Both the position numbers and the translations under genes were made by a program. 64,000 bases of DNA, from NCBI RefSeq assembly GCF_000237925.1, contig NC_031502.1:58153943-58217942 (forward strand), written 5' to 3'. The stretch is from Schistosoma mansoni. Its lineage: Eukaryota; Platyhelminthes; Trematoda; Strigeidida; Schistosomatidae. Every line of letters begins with the position of its first letter. Within the stretch, counting starts at the first letter, position 1. This document shows positions 22,017-32,305 of this stretch, one piece after another. The notes below the pieces were generated by a model. That model did not search any database. It was not told where the DNA came from and was given only the letters and a program-made list of their open reading frames with translations.

Positions 22017-22245
22017 ACCCAGTACCTTTCGCTTCAAACGCCCCATTGCACAAGCGAGTGGCTATCAGGACTCAGTGGTCGAGTGGATAACCCGATGGTG
22101 TTTGAAGCGAAAGGTACTGGGTTCGAGTACTAGAGTGAACATCAACTCTGAGATGCAGGTACATCCAGCTGACGAGTCCCGAATAGGACGAAACTCGCTT
22201 CCTGTATTCCACTACTAGTCACTATCCATCTTTGCTTACAATACC
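22017..22245 (+). mobile_element. Smalpha-type hammerhead SINE with fold-back 5' end
   Basis: Plus-strand unit ('aagcgagtggctatcagg', 'tcgagtggataacccgatgg', 'ggtactgggttcgagtac', ribozyme, 'atccatctttgctta'). Its 5' end carries a 23-bp inverted copy of its own Box B segment (22017-22039 against 22100-22122), able to fold into a hairpin with a 60-base loop. Confidence 0.8.
22157..22210 (+). ncRNA. Hammerhead ribozyme motif (Smalpha-type), probably impaired
   Basis: 'ccagctgacgagtcccgaat', 'aggacgaaactcgcttcc'. Core CUGACGA, GAAA and stem II intact; stem III weak and stem I has a mismatch ('ctgtatt'). Confidence 0.65.
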
Positions 22246-22539
22246 ATGTGAATTTGTGTGATAAATAGTTATTTAAAAAGTATGTAAACTAGTTTGTTAA
22301 AGGTTAACCACCAACGTATCACGTTTCCTGTATTGTATACAAGCATCCTTATTGAACAAGGGAAGTGAATTACTACTCCTTATTGTTTAAATTAATTCAT
22401 AGGCAATTGAATGATAGCTTATTGAGTTGTCCCATAATAAATGTTATGAAAATCTTAAAATTAGATCTCGCACATTCAGAATAAGGCATTTATTGGAATA
22501 TTTTAATCGAACAAATATGCTCATTATTTTGTATTTCAT

Positions 22540-22795
22540 ATATCTTATTAACTTATGTTTGATTTTAGTGGAGTATTGTTCTCTGAGCTGGATGGTTTGG
22601 TCATGGAGCTTTCATCGTCCTTCTGAACGACATCATCAGCACTTCTTTCGATTACTAATATCACTATTATTTTGAATCCTTTACTGTTCACCTAGCTGAC
22701 TGCTTCATTTTGTTCTGACATGCTTCTTGGACGTGGAATGTTATACTTTTATGCCAGATTGCACTTTGGTAATAATAATAATAATAATGCTTGTT
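22540..22795 (+). repeat. Unclassified repeat-like segment with (TAA)n tail
   Basis: Higher-GC block ('gagctggatggtttggtcat', 'ccttctgaacgacatcatca') in AT-rich surroundings, followed by a (AAT)n run at 22768-22789. Composition and tail suggest a LINE or SINE 3' piece; no coding match was made. Confidence 0.3.
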
Positions 22796-23014
22796 TTATT
22801 CATTAACATATGTTCGATTACAGTAAACAATTCTAAGCATTAAATATGTAGATATTGCTACAAGATTCCCGTTTACTAAACATTTAACAAGTGGGTTTTC
22901 AAAAGGTATTCATAAAAAGTCTATATTAGTAGGGTGATTTAAAGTTTTCAGATTGAATTCTATGTGGGGTTAAGACCAAATTCCACTTACCATTATTATT
23001 CCATTTACTTTATT

Positions 23015-23081
23015 AGTTGGGTTAGAGAATGCTGGTCAATGGCCTTTGCTCCATTGGGAGTAACAGGCGTAAGTAAGTAAG
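23015..23081 (+). mobile_element. Tiny SR2-like RTE insertion, 67 bp, with TSD
   Basis: Only the last ~65 bases of the RTE ('gttagagaatgctggtcaat...aacaggcgtaagtaagtaag'), bounded by 'ttactttatt' at 23005-23014 and 23082-23091. A classic severe 5' truncation by target-primed reverse transcription. Confidence 0.85.
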
Positions 23082-23254
23082 TTACTTTATTGGTGGTAAT
23101 TTATTGTGACTCCAATTTACATTAACAGTAGCTCCATTATTTAATAAACTTCTATTTCTAACCGATTTGTATGTTTATTTGTTATTTCATCCACTCTAAA
23201 GTAGTTTTGCGCTAATTGGGTTAGTTTAACTGATCTATCCTCTTTAACATATGT

Positions 23255-23650
23255 GCTCACTAGTGACTGGCTCCATGAGGTATTTCCTGGAGTTCTAGTG
23301 AGAAGCAGTAACAAGTGGAGTTCAACTAGGTCTGTTGTTGTGATATCAACTCACTGAAGACATTGGTGAATGGTTGCTCAAAAACATCGTGGATTGGTTG
23401 AAGTTAGACATTAACACCGTTGGATGCCGACCAGCTCAGTGGTCTATCGGTTAAATGCTCTGGCGTGAGACTGGTAGGTCCTGAGTTCGGATCTTGCGAG
23501 TGCGGGATCGTGGATGCGCACAGATGAGGAGTCCCACAATAGGACGAAACGACCGTCTAGTGCTTCCATGTTTTCCATGGTGGTCTAGCTTCAATCGACT
23601 CATGATCTCAACTCTATAAAATTACTAAAATCTCCACAAAACCCCTTCTC
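23255..23650 (+). mobile_element. Hammerhead SINE family B, full-length linear copy
   Basis: The clearest linear unit: head ('gctcactagtgactggctcc'), 'gaagttagacattaacaccg', tRNA-like part with Box A-like 'agctcagtggtctatcggtt' and Box B-like 'ggtcctgagttcggatc', ribozyme ('cacagatgaggagtcccac', 'aggacgaaacgaccgtc'), and tail ending 'ctccacaaaaccccttct'. 'catatgt' flanks both ends as a possible 7-bp TSD. The core C is A, so the ribozyme is likely dead. Confidence 0.85.
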
Positions 23651-24002
23651 ATATGTATATAGTTTAACTTCTTTTGTTCTTTTATCAGTCATTACATAAT
23701 CCAGTGGTAATTTGCTTAGTTTGATTAAACTTATATTTCACTTTATTATTAAGGTTTTCTAACACATTCATTAAATCATCCTACAGATATCCCCCTTTAT
23801 TACCTTAGAAGGGGAATCAATAAAATGTAAGGAAGAATAAAACACTTTTGAATCTTTGAAGAACAAACAAAGTGTATTTTCTCCAAGTACCAATAAAAAC
23901 AAAAAAAATGCAACAAGCTTATGATGGAATATTTAAAGTAAAAGAATCAGATAAAGATTAATAACTACAAATTTCTATATAAGAGTGTTATGGTGATTGT
24001 TG

Positions 24003-24775
24003 GGCGAGACTATAATTTATGGACGACCTTTGAACGAATTTGAAGTGACCTTGAGAAATGTTAGCCTATCAGTAAACAGTCAGCATAGAGTAAAAATATA
24101 TTATACATAACCAAATAATTAAGGTGGATACACTTTTTTCATATGTTCCAAAAACTTTTCAAGGTTAGAAAAAGGTTCAAAGGTTCCAAAATCGTAATGC
24201 ATAAAGTAGAAGAACTCATCCATATGGCTCCATAATAGTTGGTCTCTGGAACCATGATAAGGTCACAAAAACCCTCTCAGCCTCGACCACATAGCTTCAA
24301 TATTGTTTGTGTGTACTCCGGTTGTGTAAGTTTATCATTTTTATTATGGATATGTCCCTACAATACTCATATCACTGAACAACCGGAGCTTCAGTAACAT
24401 CTGCGATCATTGCAACCAATGTGTTACTGATGCTTTTATTATACAGTTTGTGGCAATTATTATAATGTGCCTTAGTCCCAATCTGGATCGAGCAATAAAG
24501 GTTCCTATTCTAGCAAACGTCTTCCTTCAACATATATTACATCGAAGGACAACATCACGGTAGTCTGCACAAGGTCTACAAGTCATTTGATTACCGCAAT
24601 TACAAATACAGGAACTTCTCAGTACTCTCATTTGTTGTAGCCGCTTAATTGTCAACTCTTCTTTAAAATTCTTTGTGAACCGATTGTTCATGAGCATCAG
24701 GTACTGAATTTGGCGCCGTGACCTTGAAATCCCTCAAACTCTTCTGATTGGCTCGGCCATAAATTATAGTCTCCC
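24003..24775 (-). mobile_element. Merlin DNA transposon, internally deleted, with TIR and TSD
   Basis: Ends are ~20-bp inverted repeats ('ggcgagactataatttatgg' left; the right end read inward is 'gggagactataatttatgg'). The flanks 'gattgttg' (23995-24002) and 'ggttgttg' (24776-24783) form the 8-bp target duplication known for Merlin. The minus strand reads 'VHTNNIEAMWSRLRG' then 'LLWSHMDEFFYFMHY', the C-terminal transposase motif of the Merlin/IS1016-type DDE family, and a CxxC-type N-terminal piece ('CGNQMTCRPC'). At 773 bp with several stops it is a defective, formerly mobilisable copy. Confidence 0.9.
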
Positions 24776-25249
24776 GGTTGTTGAATTGAAAATGGTACAT
24801 AACAGGCTGATTGCAACTAAAAAATCAATAAAAACCAGAGAGTATTGAACAGTTATCTAGTTCTAATATGAGACCCTTCAAATAGTGCACATCAACGAAT
24901 CATACTAAAGTCAAATCACTGGAACTTCATCCCTCACGGTAAACAATTAAAATTTAGACCATTGGTTTGGTTTATATCAATTGAGTGATCTCAGAATCAC
25001 TGCAACCTAAACGTATTATTATAAGCTTTTGAGAGTGGTAACATCCCTGAATTGTTATGAATATCAATAAATGCTTTCTCAAGTTTCAGTACAGAGAAAT
25101 AAAGAAATATTGACCTGTATTCATCTTGAATTGCTGTTTTCATTATCATTTTTTTCTTTCCTTTCTACCTCTATTAACCTAATAGGTAACAAGAAAGTTC
25201 AACAAATCTATTCCTAGATGTAGAAACATAAAAATCAATAAATTATTAT

Positions 25250-25690
25250 AATGTTTAATTTCGATAATGCAATGAGAAGACGAAGTTTATCAGAATTACG
25301 TGATATATTTGCTCAATACATTTCGAACAATCTGATCACACATATAGGAAGGAGCAATCGTGGTCTGCAATTAAGGGTTACGGAACACATACCTAAATGG
25401 CTTTAGAACCAAATGAATTCCAATGGTCAAATAAGATCACAAGATAGACAGATATCTCCCTACATTGCGAAACATTTGGTTGAAACTGGTCATAAGGTTG
25501 GCATGAAGTCAGTATTTGTAGTGTTGTAAAAAAGCCTTCAAGGGTGTATACTATGGTTTATCGAAGCCTTGGCTATACGGAAATTGAAACCCCCTTTATA
25601 TGTTCAAAAACAACTTGTTTTACCCTTAACCTACTCTGGTAATACTGATTTATTATCCAGAGGGGTTATCACATTGTTTTTGTGTACTTT
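25250..25690 (+). mobile_element. Penelope-like element, GIY-YIG endonuclease fragment
   Basis: Readable in one frame with stops: 'FDNAMRRRSLSELRDIFAQY', 'IGRSNRGLQLRVTEHIPKWL', 'SPYIAKHLVETGHKVGMKS', 'EALAIRKLKPPLYVQKQL'. The IGRS...R..EH and E.LAI.K motifs are the GIY-YIG nuclease C-terminus of Penelope-like retroelements, as in schistosome PLEs. Reverse transcriptase part absent; non-functional. Confidence 0.75.
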
Positions 25691-26870
25691 ATATATTTTC
25701 TTTCTTTGTTACGGCTTACCTTAACCTGTAGATCAATTGATGATATATGTATTGGAGTATTTATGTATGACTGACCATACTGTAAAGTTTCTGTAAATGC
25801 AATCTGAAAGTAAACAATGAGTTTTAATAACTGGGTAACAAATTAGGAAAATAAAAGGAATGTAGAAGAGGAATTTTTAAATCATCTCAATATGCATTGT
25901 GTTTCGATAGGTTAGTGACATTGAATGAGGTACTAATGTAGTGAACATGAAGACGAGTGGGGACAATTGAATGTATTTAAGCACAAATTACAGACTATCT
26001 CACTAAATTTTGATAACCATACAGTTAACAGTTAATTTGCAAAATAACAATCAATTGTCTCAGTCTTCATTGTTCCTTCTGTAAATATCAGTCCATCTTC
26101 TCTGATCTCATTGTTCAGATAACGATTCCTGAACTAATAACTTCCGACTCCCGATCACTAATTGGCAAGGTGGACTACCTTCGATACCCACTAAGTTTAA
26201 ACATGTATCGTAATTGTAGTGTAATCATAGTTCTACAATGATGATTTACGCGACAATTGTTCAACATCACATGATCTCATTAATTATCATCGGGATCTAC
26301 CAAGCAATAAGAAAAGGTTTGGCGGCGATGTATCTACATTTATAAATTTGACCTGGAGCCGATCTAGTTTTGCATGTTTTAAGTTTTCAAACGACTTTAT
26401 TTACTCTTAACCACTAAGATTCCATCCAAAACACTTAAACAAGTAGTGTTACGTTTATGTCACCAATATCTACGTAACTCCGAACCACAACTCACCTGTG
26501 CTATCTTTTTATTGCTCATGAATACATCGAATTTACTTTTACCACCTTTAATGATTCACTTTTAGTTATATGTAGTGGTTTTAATTCATGTGATGGTAGC
26601 TTTTTTCATCTGTAGGTCACCAAGAAATAGTAGATTTCCCCACTTGCTCAGACGGGCATTTAGACTTAGCTTTTACTAATGATAGAAGAATACGTGACCC
26701 ATCAACGTGATTTATTGTTTAGTTCTGATAATCGTATTATTTGTGTTCTACCTAAAGTATGTGAAAATCTTGGGAAGAGTACACTCTTAAACCAGACAAA
26801 GAAAGTTAAATACAGTGTAATGGTAAGTAAATTCCCAAACTAAAAATTTCTGTAAGTCTACTACATTGAT
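25691..26870. other. No gene recognised
   Basis: AT-rich sequence with no supported ORF or repeat match inside the window. Confidence 0.4.
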
Positions 26871-26879
26871 GCTAACCTC

Positions 26880-27150
26880 ATTAGTTTTACTGGACAAACT
26901 CTAATTGATGGAGCTCTGTCTCAGATCTGTACAAGATTACCACTGGATAGGCCGTGTTGAATAGCCCTCGCAACAACTAGCCAGCTTAGATCAAACACTT
27001 CTTGACATATCAAATACCCTCCAAATATATCTTGCAACTCCTACACTCCTGACATCTGGTTTGACTGTGTTCTTAATCTTTCGATTACAGAGGTGCTACA
27101 GATAAAAGCGTTATCAAACTCTAAATAATCGTGACATCTTCAACAAGAGT
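26880..27150 (+). repeat. Dispersed repeat D, copy 1 (diverged)
   Basis: Aligns loosely with the copies at 40335, 44550 and 47490: 'actagccagcttagatcaaa', 'atatcaaataccctccaaat', 'gcgttatcaaactctaaata'. Too decayed for a reading frame. Confidence 0.5.
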
Positions 27151-27902
27151 TACTCAGAAGATAATATTCAAAATCTGACCACCATGTTTCGTACGACAAA
27201 CTGAGATTTATTTACAAATTACTCATTAGAAAACATAGTTGATGTTGTAATTTGCTAACTTAAATTCTAATTTGGTTTTTATTGTCCCACTGAAGCTAAT
27301 TTTGTAATTTTTTGACCGAATATGTCCTCACAACTGAAGAGATTTCACAGGAGAAAGAAAGTAAAAGGAGAATAACTGTACTGAATTTCAGAAGCTGAAC
27401 TGGCCGAATAAGCCAAGAGATTTAACCTCTGAATTTGATGTTTACTTTTATGATTTGTAAACTCTTTTATGTTACCTATTATTCTTGACAGTTCCCTATT
27501 ATTCTGTCCTCAGCTTTTGAGAAATTTTTTCATATTTCATAGTGTTGAGAGCAGTTAGTAAAGTATGTGAATAATCTTTCTATGCCATTATGAGTATGGT
27601 GTAGATAGACAATTGAAATTTTACAAACTACCACAGAGTATCCTTTGATCATTTACTCACCGCTCACTCCATTCACATCTTTTGCCCTGCATATCTTCTG
27701 GTAGAACGAGATGTTAACACATTAGAATCCATGTGTACAGATAAAACTATCTAAATGCTACAATACCGCGTTTATCAAATATACTATGTGACGAATAGGT
27801 TGCAAGAGCTGACCTAATTAAAAAATTGTATTTTTCAATATGTTACTAAATGAGCATTGTATAGATTTTAATCTCCTTAGAACAATTTCGTTGAATCTCA
27901 CT

Positions 27903-28324
27903 CATGATTTCAACTATGAAAATACTGAAATCTCCACAAAACTCCTTCTGATCTAGAATCATATGTTCACTAGTGACTGACTTCAAGGGAGACTTCCTTG
28001 AGTTCCAGTGGGAAGCAGTGACCAGTGGAGTTCTACCAAGTCTGTTGTAGAGATATTAGCTCACTGAAGACATTGATGAATGATTGCTAAATTTCGTGGA
28101 TTGGTTGAAGTTAGACATTAACACTGTTGGATGCCGACCAGCTCAGTGGTCTATCGGTTAAATGCTGTGGCGTGAGACTGGTAGGTCCTGGGTTCGAATC
28201 TCGCGAGTGCGGGATCGTGGATGCGCACTGCTGAAGAGTCCCATAATAGGTCGAAACGGCCGTCCAGTGCTTCCAAGTTTTCCATGATGGTCTAGCTTCA
28301 ATTGACTCATGATTTCAACTATAA
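27903..28324 (+). mobile_element. Hammerhead SINE family B, circularly permuted copy with TSD
   Basis: Starts inside the unit's 3' tail ('catgatttcaactatgaaaa', 'ctccacaaaactccttctga'), runs straight into a unit head ('ttcactagtgactgac'), through tRNA-like part and ribozyme, and ends at 'catgatttcaactataa', just past its starting point. A perfect 10-bp TSD 'gaatctcact' (27893-27902, 28325-28334) bounds it. The copy therefore spans slightly more than one unit across a tail-to-head joint. Confidence 0.85.
28223..28270 (+). ncRNA. Hammerhead ribozyme motif (family B)
   Basis: 'gcgcactgctgaagagtccc', 'ataataggtcgaaac', 'ggccgtccagtgc'. Core CUGAAGA and GAAA, GUC site, 6-bp stem I and stem III complete; one stem II mismatch. 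Confidence 0.75.
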
Positions 28325-28468
28325 GAATCTCACTTAGTTTGTTTACTTATTTTGTGTGTATATTTATAAACTTACCAACTGTTGTTTTTGTTTTTATAAG
28401 AGAAACTTGCTGAAATGTTGAATACTGTGAATTCTATATTATCATAAATACATAGTATTGAGTACAGT

Positions 28469-28493
28469 CAATAATAATAATAATAATAATAAC
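28469..28493. repeat. (TAA)n microsatellite
   Basis: About eight AAT/TAA units. Confidence 0.9.
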
Positions 28494-28499
28494 ACTCCA

Positions 28500-29475
28500 G
28501 TGAATGTCTGTCCATTGGACAGAAAGCCATGTGACAATTAGGTGTGTCATTTTCATCCTGCTAATAATTTTTCACTTATTTTTAAAAAAATTAGTTTTTT
28601 ATAGGTGTACACTTTTCATAAGTATGGAAAGTTTTTATTGTGTTCGTTGCCTTAACTTACATGATGGAACAAGTCTATAGTGTTAGGTAAATTTATTAGT
28701 ATTTATAAGGGCAAATAGGAGACCACATCATTTTCTTTCTGTATAACGTTCAATCTTTAACTACATTCATACTTAATGAATAGTATTAATTTGTATCAGT
28801 GGTGAAATCCTTACAAAGGCAAGGGGTAACTGAAAATCTAACCGATAGTAGCATCTTGTTGTACATTGCTTTGAGATTTTTGGTATATGTCTTACGTAGG
28901 TACGTGTCAGTTAAAAGTCCCTCATTTATTCCTTTCATATGAGAGTAGCTTTTATCGTCTCTTCAAATAAGAAGTTTCAGTTATCAACCATTTATTTTTA
29001 TGATATCATGTTTGATTTTTGGTCAAAGATAACGTAATTACTTACATGTATTTGCTATTGTGTTTTTTTCAAATACATTACTTTTATTTCTGAGGGTTTA
29101 CTGGCGAGACTGGTTTATGAACAAACCATTCAAAAATAAGATAACAGGTCATGTATTGTGGCTCGGAATTTATTCATCTATTTAATCAAATAGCATTTTG
29201 ATATTTTAGATAGTGTCAGTTTGTGATGAAAACCGTAAATCTAATCCCTAACCCTCATCCGTTAGCTGTAACTCATAGTTATAATTCTTCACACTGGTTT
29301 AAAACCTTCATTTAGTCCTAGTTAGTAGGTGAATATTCTCAATGTTACTTAAGCGTCTACAAATTATAGTCTCACACATTTAGTTATTCATTGTATTATA
29401 GTTTATTCTATTTAATATTTGTTCAGATTTCCGACTGTTTCAATTAGGAAAGTCATTTTTCGTGAATTTTTGTGT
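28500..29475. other. No gene recognised
   Basis: AT-rich intergenic sequence; nothing supported. Confidence 0.4.
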
Positions 29476-29479
29476 GTTG

Positions 29480-29760
29480 TGCATATCAGTATGGGATTGT
29501 GAAGATTGTTGAGTTTCTATCGAGATCATGGATGGATAAATGTTAGACTATCTTTGAAAACCTGGAAGCACTATACGACCGTTTCGTCCTAGTATGAACT
29601 CACCAGCAGTACGAATCCACTATCTTGCATGTGGAATTCGAAACCAGGACCTTCGGTCTCACACGTGAACGCCTAACCTTTGGACCAAAGGTCCTGAGTC
29701 CGAATTTTGCGTGCGAGATTGTGGTTACGCACTACTGAGGTGTCCTATATTTTGAATCTG
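29480..29760. mobile_element. Hammerhead SINE family C, fold-back composite
   Basis: Minus-strand unit from 3' tail ('tgggattgtgaagattgttg') through ribozyme region ('cgtttcgtcctagtatg') to the tRNA-like part ('cctaacctttggacc'), then at ~29690 turns into a plus-strand segment ('aaaggtcctgagtccgaatt', 'actactgaggtgtcc'). Same inverted design as 19130-19665 but with only a short right arm. Confidence 0.7.
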
Positions 29761-29769
29761 TTATATTTT

Positions 29770-30114
29770 TTATAATGACAATACAACTGATATCCTCTAT
29801 TATCTACAGGTTCTTGAGTTCTGACATACCTGAACGAAGAAGCTTACTATTGGACAATCCAGTTATATGACATAACTGGAGTTCCGGAAACTCTGATTTT
29901 CAACTCAGTGTAATCGCAAGAGCCTCGTTCGGAGCCCTTCAAGAGTTACTGTCCATCCCTGACCTGAATAAACTGGGGGATTGGGTATGAAGCTAGCAAT
30001 TAAATCCAGTCAGGAAAAAACACTTCCAGAAAAAATGATAGCTGGGAAAATCACTTGAAACGCTTGAAGTCTTCTCTAAAATAGGAAGAGTTTTAATGTT
30101 GGAGAGTTATTAAG
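29770..30114. other. No feature recognised
   Basis: Slightly higher GC than surroundings; may be the 5' part of the decayed RTE that follows, but no motif supports it. Confidence 0.3.
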
Positions 30115-31737
30115 TCTCAAGGCAAAATCGGCATTTCTTCAGAAGGCAAGAGACTGACTCCCTTTCTCACAACCACTGCACTAACTGACATGTATTGAAG
30201 AAGGATGAAATGTACGCACAATGGGGGAAAACCAGGAAGACTATTCATATAGCTAAGGAAGTGGGAAAATATAATCGAGCTCTGCTTGGAACAAGTGCTA
30301 CTGACTGACCACAAACAGAACAGAACAAACCAGATTCTGGACAGGTAATGATCTATGCTGATCATGAATAAAATGTCTCGTACACACAAGGCAGTGCACT
30401 GATACTCTCCAAAAAGCTCAAAAGGCGCTTATAAGATTAAAAACACATTACACAATGACCATCAAAACATCCTTCAAAACAAAAACAAAGAAAAGATTAC
30501 AGCGATTATCACTTGATGCTACTCTCCCACCAATTATGTCAGCGGAAGCGATAAAGATCAGTTTTATGAGAGGCTGGAGTCCATAGCAGGGAACTGAAAG
30601 GGGAAAATACCTGATCACTCTATGGCAAACTTGAACGCCAAAGACGAGGTGAACAGCAACCAGTATGATCACATCATGGGTGGATGCGGACTGGAAGAAA
30701 AAATAACGACGTTGAGAAACTGACAGATTTATGAATTTTCAACATGGTTATAGGTGATAATAATTCCTCCGAAAAAACTCATGCAAAATTTTGCACATGT
30801 TTCACACCAGATCGATAACAATTGTACCAATAAAAAATTCAGGAGGTTCATGGAAGACGTAAAATTGAATAAGGGAGCGGACAATCGCCACAGATAATGA
30901 TCTGTTTGTGGTCAAGATGAAACTTAGACTAAAAAAGCACTGGATAAACGAAGAAACTTCATAAGAGATGTTTAATATAGCCTTCCTTAGAGACACTGAC
31001 AAACTCAACGATTTCAATATATCTCTCAGTAATCGGGTCCAAGTCTTGCTAAATCTACTGAAAGTAGAGGAGATTACTATGGAAAAGAACTGAAAAGGAG
31101 TCGAAGATGTGATAGCTTCTAAGTGCCATGATGTTCTGGTCTGCAATGAAAAGATCCTTAATGATACTTTTGGAGAGATCCAAAAAATGAGTCACAAGTA
31201 CACAGAATTCAATAACAGCCAAATATGAGCAACGAAGGCCAGGACACGGACCGAATACATGCAAACAAACAAGCGAAGGTAGAGGAAAACTGGAGCTAGG
31301 AGGAGGAAATATAAAGAAAACCTAGCAATGACAGAGGAAAAACTGCAAGGGAACAAAACATTGGATAACTGTGTGATAAAAAGAAAACGTTAGCAGGAAA
31401 ACGCAATAAACTAGGAAGAACAGTCGAGAACAAAGAAGAGAACCAATCGTTGAGGACTACGAGAGGCAGAACATATGGTAGAGCGCTCTGGATAGCCTTC
31501 CTATGGACATCTGCGAGGAGAAAAGCTCCTAAAATACAACAACAACGATTACCAGAACATTGTGCTTTGTGACGAAGCTCAGAAAGGGCTGAAAGCGTTC
31601 ACGTACCTATGTTTCCTTATCAATAAACAGGGAGCATCCGATGCATATAGGGTTTAACAAAACAAGGTGAGCTCCCCTTAAGATGAGGGACATCCGGAAC
31701 TCAAAACAGCTGTCAACTATTAGGACAGCATGGTTGT
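30115..31737 (+). mobile_element. Degraded RTE-clade LINE, endonuclease and linker, RT deleted
   Basis: Frame-shifted translation follows the SR2-like ORF2: 'YSPTNYVSGSDKDQFYERLE', 'NKKFRRFMEDV' (endonuclease), a linker like 'DTTKKLAGN', then jumps to the tail motif around 31560-31735 ('LNTYLCFLINKQGASDAYR'-like and 'NSKQLS'). The RT palm is missing between ~31500 and ~31540. Heavily mutated old copy, a different subfamily from the one at 32.3 kb. Confidence 0.7.
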
Positions 31738-31739
31738 GA

Positions 31740-32293
31740 CACGCTAACGGTTTGAAAAAAATTTAGATTGACAGTATTCTCTATCACACGAGTGATTATT
31801 GAGTCTAACAAAGAAGATCCTTGGTTTGAAATAAAACATGTGGGTTGGATGCATGCTGTATTAAAGAACACCCTATTAACGTCACACAAGCCTACCATTG
31901 AAAGAGTTTTCAAATCTTATGGTCTCCACTTTTGTTCAACTAATATCAGGTGCATTAAAATCCCCTAACATCAGGGACCTATCGGTTTTGTTCCAATAAA
32001 GGCATCAGCTGGGAATATTAGACTACGATAGATGACACCAAGCATAAGTGTACAATGTTCAAAATTGAGTTCATAGCCAATGACTTCACAAGTTCTACGA
32101 TCATGAGATTCTCTTAAACAAATGAACAGATGTTTGAATTATTAGTTATGTATGTAGGGACTCCAACTCCTTTCCTGTATCTATTCCTACCACTTCTTAG
32201 GTAATCGTATCCCGATAACTCTGGATTGACGTTAGTGTCGTAAACTCACCAAGTTTCAACCATAGTTACTATGAGTAGCTTTAATTCGTTTGC
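31740..32293 (-). mobile_element. Old CR1-like LINE fragment (endonuclease)
   Basis: Minus strand reads 'QGSSLLDSIITRVIENTVNL', matching 'ASSLLDLILTYYEDDVANLD' of the CR1-like copy at 40.8-44.2 kb, then a decayed 'LMLGDFNAP' region at ~31955 and further N-terminal endonuclease sequence. It is interrupted at 32294-35520 by the SR2-like insertion and resumes for about 100 bases after 35521. Confidence 0.7.
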
Positions 32294-32305
32294 TGATGCT
32301 CCCAG

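Noticed and set aside
23400-23500. tRNA-like Box A and Box B sequences (also in every other hammerhead SINE)
   Set aside because: They belong to SINE promoters; no complete cloverleaf with acceptor stem and CCA-proximal pairing was seen, so no tRNA gene is called.
24815-24910. Possible old family B/C hammerhead remnant
   Set aside because: Only a short run ('tagttctaatatgagaccct') resembles the family; too diverged to call.
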